Shown piece by piece: positions 14,282 to 18,987 of a stretch of DNA of 18,987 nt. Made by a program: the position numbers and the translations under genes. The stretch is taken from NCBI GenBank assembly GCA_002422795.1, contig DITJ01000103.1:1-18987 (forward strand), given 5' to 3'. This DNA is from Alphaproteobacteria bacterium UBA6187 (GTDB lineage Bacteria; Pseudomonadota; Alphaproteobacteria; Rickettsiales; UBA6187). The notes under the pieces were generated by a model. That model saw only the letters and a list, made by a program, of their open reading frames with translations, was not told the DNA's origin and ran no database searches. Position 1 is the stretch's first letter; every line of letters begins with the position of its first letter.

Positions 14282-14794
14282 CTAATTAGCCAGTTGTAAT
14301 AAATAATCCTGGTTTTCCTTGCTATTCCAATCAATTTCCCCGAGGATTTTAGCAACAACCCTGCCTTTTTTATCTATTACCAATGTGGTTGGTAGGGCCT
14401 GCAATTTAAACTGATGGAACGACTTGCCCCTCTCATCAAGAAAAATTGGCAGGTTCTTTATATTTTTATCATTGTAAAATTGTTTTATCTTTTCTATTCC
14501 GTTAATCTCTATTGATATGGGTACTATTACAATATCCTCACCTTCAAACGATCTTGCAAGCGCATCAAGTGCAGGCATTTCATTTTTACAAGGTGCGCAC
14601 CATGTAGCCCAGAAATTAAGCAATACCACTTTACCTTTATAATCTTCTAAATTATTGGCAATATTTTCTTCGTCTGTGAAGGTAATATTAGCAGCATCCT
14701 CAAAAGGGGGTTGCAATTCAAATCTTTCAATTTCAGAAGCATTTGCAGATATTGCAAAGGATAGTATTGTAATTATTAAAATTCTTTTAAGCAT
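14282..14794 (-). CDS. TlpA/ResA-like thioredoxin-fold thiol-disulfide oxidoreductase
   Basis: About 170 residues, exported and probably periplasmic. A signal peptide (MLKRILIITILSFAISANA) leads into a thioredoxin-like domain with the redox motif WCAPC (C66 and C69 counted from the chosen start) in NFWATWCAPCKNEMPALDAL. The cis-proline region is LQALPTTLVID. TlpA/ResA proteins reduce disulfides in apocytochrome c or other envelope proteins. The ATG at 14794 has AAAGG directly upstream; an in-frame ATG at 14809 lacks one. It is divergent from argH, an arrangement common in alphaproteobacteria. A strong terminator lies downstream. Confidence 0.9.
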   Translation of the reverse strand: MLKRILIITILSFAISANASEIERFELQPPFEDAANITFTDEENIANNLEDYKGKVVLLNFWATWCAPCKNEMPALDALARSFEGEDIVIVPISIEINGIEKIKQFYNDKNIKNLPIFLDERGKSFHQFKLQALPTTLVIDKKGRVVAKILGEIDWNSKENQDYLLQLAN

Positions 14795-14883
14795 ATACCC
14801 TTTAAACATTTTTTAGTTGTTACTATTCATTGTTAATGATAATTTCAAATGCTTTTTTATAAATATAAAATTATTTGAATAAT

Positions 14884-16293
14884 ATGCGAAATACAAAGAA
14901 AGATAAAGCCAAATCAAACCAGATGTGGGGCGGGCATTTTGAATCCGGCCCATCGGAAATAATGCAGAGGATAAACCAATCAATAAGTTTTGACCAGAAA
15001 TTATATGATCAGGATATAGAAGGCTCGATAGCCCATGCAACCATGCTCACAAAAAAGAAAATCCTCACTCCGGCTGAGGGCGAAAAAATAATAGATGGGC
15101 TGAAGCAGGTGAAAAAAGAAATCATCTCTGGTAAATTCAAATTTAAAGCCGAGCTTGAAGACATACACATGAATGTGGAAGCACGCCTTTCTGATTTAAT
15201 TGGTGATGTTGCTGGAAAACTTCACACCGCTCGTTCACGTAACGACCAGGTGGCAACCGACTTCCGCCTCTATGTTAGGGATTGCTTTGATAATCTGGAT
15301 TTAGCATTAAAGGAATTGCAAGCCGCGCTTATTAAGCGTGCTTCTGAGCATTATGATACTATCATGCCTGGCTTCACCCACTTGCAAACCGCGCAGCCCG
15401 TAACACTGGGTCATCATTTACTTGCTTATGTGGAAATGTTCGGGCGTGATAGAAGCCGCGCAACGGATGCGCGCGCGCGCATGAATGAATGCCCGCTTGG
15501 CGCTGCCGCCCTTGCAGGTACATCATTCCCCACAGATAGGAAAATAACCGCCAACCTGCTTGGCTTTGATTGCCCTACTTCAAATTCAATCGATTCAGTT
15601 TCCGATAGGGATTTTGCCATTGAATTTTTAAGCACAGCATCAATAGTTGCAATGCATCTATCCCGTTTTGCAGAAGAAATTGTTATATGGGCAACGGCAG
15701 ATTTCAGCTTTATAAAATTATCAGATGCGTTTACTTCCGGCAGTTCCATAATGCCGCAGAAGCGTAACCCTGATGCAGCGGAACTGGTACGCGCAAAATC
15801 AGGGCGCATTTATGGCTCTCTCTTTGGCCTCCTTACCGTTATGAAAGGCCTTCCCCTTACCTACAGCAAAGATATGCAGGAAGATAAAGAGCCGGTATTT
15901 GATGTTGTGGATAATATCTCCCTGTGCATAGCTGCCATGAAAGGCATGGTGCTGGATATGAAGGTGAATAAGGATAAAATGAAGGAAGCTGCCGGACGTG
16001 GTTATTCTACCGCCACTGATTTGGCCGATTGGCTGGTGCAGAATTTAGGCATTCCATTCCGCCAGTGCCACCATATTACTGGGCGCATCGTAAGGCTTGC
16101 TGAAGAGCGCGGTTGCACGCTTTCCGAAATTCCTCTTGAGGATATGAAAAAAGTTGAACCCGGCATCACCAATGATGTTTATAATGTTCTCAGTGTTGAA
16201 AATTCAGTCGCCAGCCGCACCAGTTTTGGCGGCACTGCGCCTGCTAATGTAAAAAAAGCCGTTAAGGAAGCGCAGAAAAAATGGGGGATATAA
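14884..16293 (+). CDS. argH: Argininosuccinate lyase
   Basis: A 469-residue cytoplasmic homotetrameric enzyme that splits argininosuccinate to arginine and fumarate, the last step of arginine synthesis. Family signatures are complete: MWGGHFESGPSEIMQ at the N-terminus, TARSRNDQVATD (115-126), the GFTHLQTAQP block with T165 and H166, and GSSIMPQKRNPD (286-297) with the catalytic serine loop. The ATG at 14884 is preferred; a TTG lies three codons upstream. The first 13 residues are lysine-rich and variable, and the conserved part begins at MWGGHF. No other arg gene is in the window. It implies this organism can finish arginine synthesis, unlike highly reduced Rickettsia. Confidence 0.97.
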   Translation: MRNTKKDKAKSNQMWGGHFESGPSEIMQRINQSISFDQKLYDQDIEGSIAHATMLTKKKILTPAEGEKIIDGLKQVKKEIISGKFKFKAELEDIHMNVEARLSDLIGDVAGKLHTARSRNDQVATDFRLYVRDCFDNLDLALKELQAALIKRASEHYDTIMPGFTHLQTAQPVTLGHHLLAYVEMFGRDRSRATDARARMNECPLGAAALAGTSFPTDRKITANLLGFDCPTSNSIDSVSDRDFAIEFLSTASIVAMHLSRFAEEIVIWATADFSFIKLSDAFTSGSSIMPQKRNPDAAELVRAKSGRIYGSLFGLLTVMKGLPLTYSKDMQEDKEPVFDVVDNISLCIAAMKGMVLDMKVNKDKMKEAAGRGYSTATDLADWLVQNLGIPFRQCHHITGRIVRLAEERGCTLSEIPLEDMKKVEPGITNDVYNVLSVENSVASRTSFGGTAPANVKKAVKEAQKKWGI

Positions 16294-16294
16294 G

Positions 16295-16308
16295 ATAGTA
16301 TATACTAT
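16295..16308. repeat. 14-bp perfect palindrome after argH
   Basis: ATAGTATATACTAT begins two bases after the argH stop. It is all AT apart from two bases, so it is too weak to be an intrinsic terminator by itself. The rest of the 118-base convergent gap to merR holds only a loose GCTTC/GAAGC pairing (about 16330-16380). Confidence 0.4.
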
Positions 16309-16411
16309 AGCAATAAATAAAGATGGCTTGCTTCCGTAGTCACTTTGTTACACTCATCGCAATTGACGAAGGGACGAAGCGGTCATTATAAATGCTAAAA
16401 TACTATTATAT

Positions 16412-16885
16412 TTATGCCAAATCATTAAGCTTATTGCGTGAAGAGCAAAGGCCTTTATAAATTTGTTTTAATTTAGCTATTTCGGATACACCGAATTTGG
16501 GAATGGATGCTTCTTCAGAATCGCTATCCGCAATTATATTGCCGAATAAATCCCTTTTTAAATTATTTTCATTTACTTCTTTAAGCTCTATTTCATCGGG
16601 GGTAGGGGAGGTTTGGTTGCTTGCAGAATTTTTTGCATCTTTTAAGAACTTATGGACACCTTTGATTGTGTAGCCATTATCATAAAGTAATTCTTTTATA
16701 GTTTTTATTGTGGCAATGTCTTCAATGCGATAATAACGACGGCCACGGCGTTTTTGTGGAGTGATTTGGGTGAATTGGCTTTCCCAGAACCTGAGCACAT
16801 GGGTGGCAACCCCGACATCACCAGCTACTTCACCAATTGTACGGAGCGCATCATGGTTTTTCTTCTCAGGCATGGCTAATTCCAT
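16412..16885 (-). CDS. MerR-family transcriptional regulator
   Basis: A 157-residue regulator. Residues 14-82 form the MerR winged helix-turn-helix: LRTIGEVAGDVGVATHVLRFWESQF, here quoted by its pieces TIGEVA, VATHVLRFWE and RRYYRIEDIATI. The C-terminal half is acidic and without metal-binding cysteines like those of MerR or CueR, so it is not a classical metal sensor. A MerR-type gene just after ihfA is a recurrent alphaproteobacterial arrangement of unknown target. The ATG at 16885 has AGGAGG ten bases upstream; a second ATG lies four codons later. The ribosome binding site is buried in a hairpin (see 16894-16914). Confidence 0.88.
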   Translation of the reverse strand: MELAMPEKKNHDALRTIGEVAGDVGVATHVLRFWESQFTQITPQKRRGRRYYRIEDIATIKTIKELLYDNGYTIKGVHKFLKDAKNSASNQTSPTPDEIELKEVNENNLKRDLFGNIIADSDSEEASIPKFGVSEIAKLKQIYKGLCSSRNKLNDLA

Positions 16886-16893
16886 GAGTTAAA

Positions 16894-16914
16894 GCCCTCC
16901 TGGAAACGGAGGGC
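16894..16914 (-). promoter_or_regulatory. Hairpin covering the merR ribosome binding site
   Basis: On the minus strand GCCCTCC and GGAGGGC form a 7-bp GC-rich stem with a 7-nt loop, followed by TTTAACTC and the merR ATG. The 3' arm contains the Shine-Dalgarno AGGAGG. The hairpin starts six bases after the ihfA stop. It could limit merR translation or act as a partial terminator after ihfA. Confidence 0.6.
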
Positions 16915-16920
16915 GCTTAA

Positions 16921-17232
16921 TTATTTTTCACCGTTAATACGTTTCTTCAGTATATTTGAAACATAGAAACTTACAACTTTCCTTGCTGTCACCGGCACTT
17001 CCTGTTTGGTTTTAGGATTTCTGCCGATACGCTCATTTTTCTTTTTTACTTTAAATGTGCCAAAAGATGAAATTTTCACTTCTTCTTCTTTTTCCATCCC
17101 GATGATAACTTCTTCAATTACAGCATCCACAAGATCAGCAGATTCCGCCCTGGAATAACCGAACTTCTTATATAGGGATTCAGCAAGGTAAGCCCTTGTT
17201 ACTGTGTCGTTATCTTTGTTTACATCACTCAT
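16921..17232 (-). CDS. ihfA: Integration host factor alpha subunit
   Basis: A 103-residue HU/IHF-type DNA-bending protein. The family core is visible as VKISSFGTFKVKKKNER and the beta-arm signature GRNPKT, followed by EVPVTARKVVSFYVSNILKKRIN. The beta-arm tip and the position between fabH and a MerR gene identify the IHF alpha subunit rather than HU. It partners with IhfB, encoded elsewhere, in nucleoid structure, replication and site-specific recombination. AAAGG precedes the ATG at a normal distance. The 143-base gap from fabH is long for an operon and contains a TTGACG box and an imperfect AATTAT(T)CCGT/ACGGATAATT hairpin, so it may have its own promoter. Confidence 0.93.
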   Translation of the reverse strand: MSDVNKDNDTVTRAYLAESLYKKFGYSRAESADLVDAVIEEVIIGMEKEEEVKISSFGTFKVKKKNERIGRNPKTKQEVPVTARKVVSFYVSNILKKRINGEK

Positions 17233-17375
17233 GTTAAAACCTTTACGTTAATATTTCTGTATCAAGTTGCATTCTTTAAGGTTGAATTCAATTTGATATT
17301 AATTTGTACACAACCTAACTATTTCATAATTATCCGTCAAGAACTTTAACGGAATAATTAAAGTTTTTCAAGTCC

Positions 17376-18335
17376 TTATAACTTAAAAATACATGAACCC
17401 CATGATAATCCACCACCAATTGCGGTTATAGCAACAATTTCGCCTTTTTTTATCGTATTTGAGGCTATGGCACTATCAAGTGCCAGTGGGATTGATGCTG
17501 CGGATGTATTAGCATGGTTACTTACTGTTTTTATTATTTTCTCATCAGCAAATCCAAGTTTACTGGCTAATGTATCAATTATGCGTATGTTTGCCTGGTG
17601 CGGAACCAGCCAATCTACTTCATGCTGCTCAATGCCGGATTTTTTTAGTAATTTTACCAGGCTGCTGCCCATTTTTTCAACGGCATGTTTGAATACTTCC
17701 TTGCCTAGCATTACTAATTTACCTGAAGTTCCGGTAGTTGTAACCCCGCCATTTGTATAAAGTATATCCCTGTAATCGCCATCAGAATTTAAATCGAAAC
17801 CGATTATCCCCGAATTGCCGCTATTTGAGGCGCTGAGTACAATCGCGCCCGCGCCATCCCCGAATAAAATACATGTACCCCTATCGTTCCAATCAACAAG
17901 GGATGACATTTTATCTGCACCGATAACAAGCACATTCTTTGCAGAGCCTGATTTTATCATGCTGTCTGCAATCGAAATTGCATAAATAAACCCGGCGCAA
18001 ACTGCCTGAACATCGAATGCGGCACCTTGTTTAATGCCAAGAAGTGATTGGGTTATTACCGCAGTTGCCGGAAAAGTTTTATCAGGGGTGGTGGTGGCAA
18101 CTATTATAAGATCGATATCTGTATTTTGCAGGCCGGATTTTTCAATGGCAATCTTTCCTGCATTGGCTGCCATAGCGGATACATATTCAGTATCCCCTGC
18201 AATATGGCGCTGTTTAATTCCTGTACGCGAAACTATCCATTCATCACTGGTTTCAATAGCTTGTTCTAATTCTTTATTAGTCACAATCCGTGACGGAAGG
18301 TATGAGCCGGAGCCTGTAATTACAGATTGTATCAT
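17376..18335 (-). CDS. fabH: 3-oxoacyl-ACP synthase III (KAS III)
   Basis: A 319-residue condensing enzyme that starts fatty-acid synthesis by joining acetyl-CoA and malonyl-ACP. The catalytic triad is intact: C113 in FDVQAVCAGFIYAI, H246 in VPHQANIRI and N276 in SNHANTSAAS. Other family marks are SDEWIVSRTGIKQRHIA at the N-terminus and the closing GGGLSWG. Length matches E. coli FabH (317). It begins three bases after the plsX stop, so the two are transcribed together, as in many bacteria, linking fatty-acid initiation with phospholipid synthesis. Confidence 0.97.
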   Translation of the reverse strand: MIQSVITGSGSYLPSRIVTNKELEQAIETSDEWIVSRTGIKQRHIAGDTEYVSAMAANAGKIAIEKSGLQNTDIDLIIVATTTPDKTFPATAVITQSLLGIKQGAAFDVQAVCAGFIYAISIADSMIKSGSAKNVLVIGADKMSSLVDWNDRGTCILFGDGAGAIVLSASNSGNSGIIGFDLNSDGDYRDILYTNGGVTTTGTSGKLVMLGKEVFKHAVEKMGSSLVKLLKKSGIEQHEVDWLVPHQANIRIIDTLASKLGFADEKIIKTVSNHANTSAASIPLALDSAIASNTIKKGEIVAITAIGGGLSWGSCIFKL

Positions 18336-18338
18336 TGC

Positions 18339-18987
18339 TTAAACCTCGTCGTCTTCAAGGAAATCTTCTTCATCCATATCAGAATTTAAAGAAAGCTCTT
18401 CCTTGATTTTCTTGTTTATGTCTTTTTCAGCCAATTCATACGCAACACAAATTGCATTTGCAAAGCCGATAGCATCAGTTCCGCCGTGGCTTTTTACCGA
18501 TATACCGTTTAATCCTAAGAACATTGCACCATTATGCATCCTTGGGTCAAGGAATTTAAAGGTTTTTTTAAGTGCGCTTTTCGCAAGCAAGCCGCCAAGC
18601 ATAGCAAGTGGGGAGCTGCGGAAAGACTTTTTTATTGCATCAGCACAGATTCTTGCCGTGCCTTCTGCGGTTTTAAGGGCTATATTGCCTGTGAAACCAT
18701 CAGTTACAACTACATCAACAGTGCCTTCAGCGATGTCGTCACCTTCTATATAGCCATAATAATTTATTGCATAATCGCCATCGGTAAGTTCTTTTGCGGC
18801 TGCTTTTACGGTTTCCGAGCCTTTATTATCTTCCGAGCCTACATTGAGCAAGCCAATTTTAGGTGAGGCGATATTTAATAATACTTTTGCAAAAGCATCG
18901 CCCATAAGGGCAAATTGCACCAGGTTTTCAGCGTTGCAATCAACATTCGCACCAAGGTCAAGCAGTACGCAGCGGCCTTTCCTGGTT
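18339..18987 (-). CDS. plsX: Phosphate acyltransferase PlsX (5' end beyond the window)
   Basis: The C-terminal 215 residues of PlsX, the soluble enzyme that converts acyl-ACP to acyl-phosphate for the PlsY step of phospholipid synthesis. The frame stays open to the right edge; the first visible residues are TRKGRCVLLDLGANVDCNAE, a conserved PlsX segment. Further signatures are ENLVQFALMGDAFA, DVVVTDGFTGNIALKTAEG, PRMHNGAMFLGLNGISVKSHG (read as PRMHNGAMFLGLNG and VKSHG). An internal GTG at 18920 is not the start, because conserved sequence continues upstream. The final 20 residues are strongly acidic (DMDEEDFLEDDEV). The true start and operon promoter lie outside the window. Confidence 0.95.
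   Translation of the reverse strand, partial: TRKGRCVLLDLGANVDCNAENLVQFALMGDAFAKVLLNIASPKIGLLNVGSEDNKGSETVKAAAKELTDGDYAINYYGYIEGDDIAEGTVDVVVTDGFTGNIALKTAEGTARICADAIKKSFRSSPLAMLGGLLAKSALKKTFKFLDPRMHNGAMFLGLNGISVKSHGGTDAIGFANAICVAYELAEKDINKKIKEELSLNSDMDEEDFLEDDEV

Noticed and set aside
15463..15485. Alternating GC run inside argH as a possible Z-DNA or control site
   Set aside because: It simply encodes the conserved DARARMNE stretch with GCG/CGC codons.
16321..16400. Possible terminator or repeat copy between argH and merR
   Set aside because: Only a loose GCTTC/GAAGC pairing with gaps is visible and there is no U-tract; too weak to call.
18339..18920. GTG at 18920 as the plsX start
   Set aside because: The frame stays open to the window edge and the upstream residues (LDLGANVDCNAEN) are conserved PlsX sequence, so the gene is cut by the window edge.

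Overview
This 19 kb window comes from a low-GC alphaproteobacterium. The evidence is the right-hand block plsX-fabH-ihfA-merR, the tlpA/argH divergent pair, an alphaproteobacterial bacterial-SH3 protein and a frataxin gene. The many palindromic repeats, including the motif GTCATTGCGAGCGAAGC, resemble those of Rickettsiales-type genomes, but ArgH argues against a strongly reduced intracellular Rickettsia. The genus cannot be named from the sequence.

Layout, left to right. (1) 125-5725, plus strand: an exported SH3 protein, then a glycosylation cassette: a membrane GT-C (GT39/ArnT-like) glycosyltransferase, a DPM1-like polyprenyl-phosphate sugar synthase, GDP-mannose 4,6-dehydratase (gmd) and a bifunctional mannose-1-phosphate guanylyltransferase (manC). 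ManC supplies GDP-mannose. The DPM1-like enzyme could load the sugar on a polyprenyl lipid, and the GT-C enzyme could transfer it outside the membrane. Gmd opens a 6-deoxyhexose branch whose next enzyme is not in the window. (2) 5725-8981, minus strand: a low-complexity Arg/Ser-rich protein with a 75-bp tandem repeat, then (in gene order) a VanZ-like membrane protein translationally coupled to an MsbA-like ABC exporter. (3) 8982-10382: a repeat-rich gap, a C-terminally truncated GT4 glycosyltransferase and frataxin (cyaY). (4) 10560-12752: a class A penicillin-binding protein, divergent from cyaY. (5) 12794-13770, minus strand: a PlsC-type acyltransferase and a YciI-like protein. (6) 13771-14281: a 510-bp gap with two long palindromes and a clear intrinsic terminator. 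(7) tlpA and argH, divergent. (8) merR, ihfA, fabH and the 3' part of plsX, all minus strand. Phospholipid/fatty-acid functions (plsX, fabH, plsC) and cell-envelope functions (PBP1A, ABC exporter, glycosyltransferases) dominate.

The most unusual content lies between and at the edges of genes: perfect or near-perfect palindromes occur in several of the longer gaps. One (5725-5867) looks like a MITE with a TA target duplication that supplies the stop codon of manC. No tRNA, rRNA, CRISPR array, integrase or transposase gene was found. I see no convincing multi-gene novel defence or metabolic system. The best candidates for new biology are the palindromic element families and the Arg/Ser-rich repeat protein.
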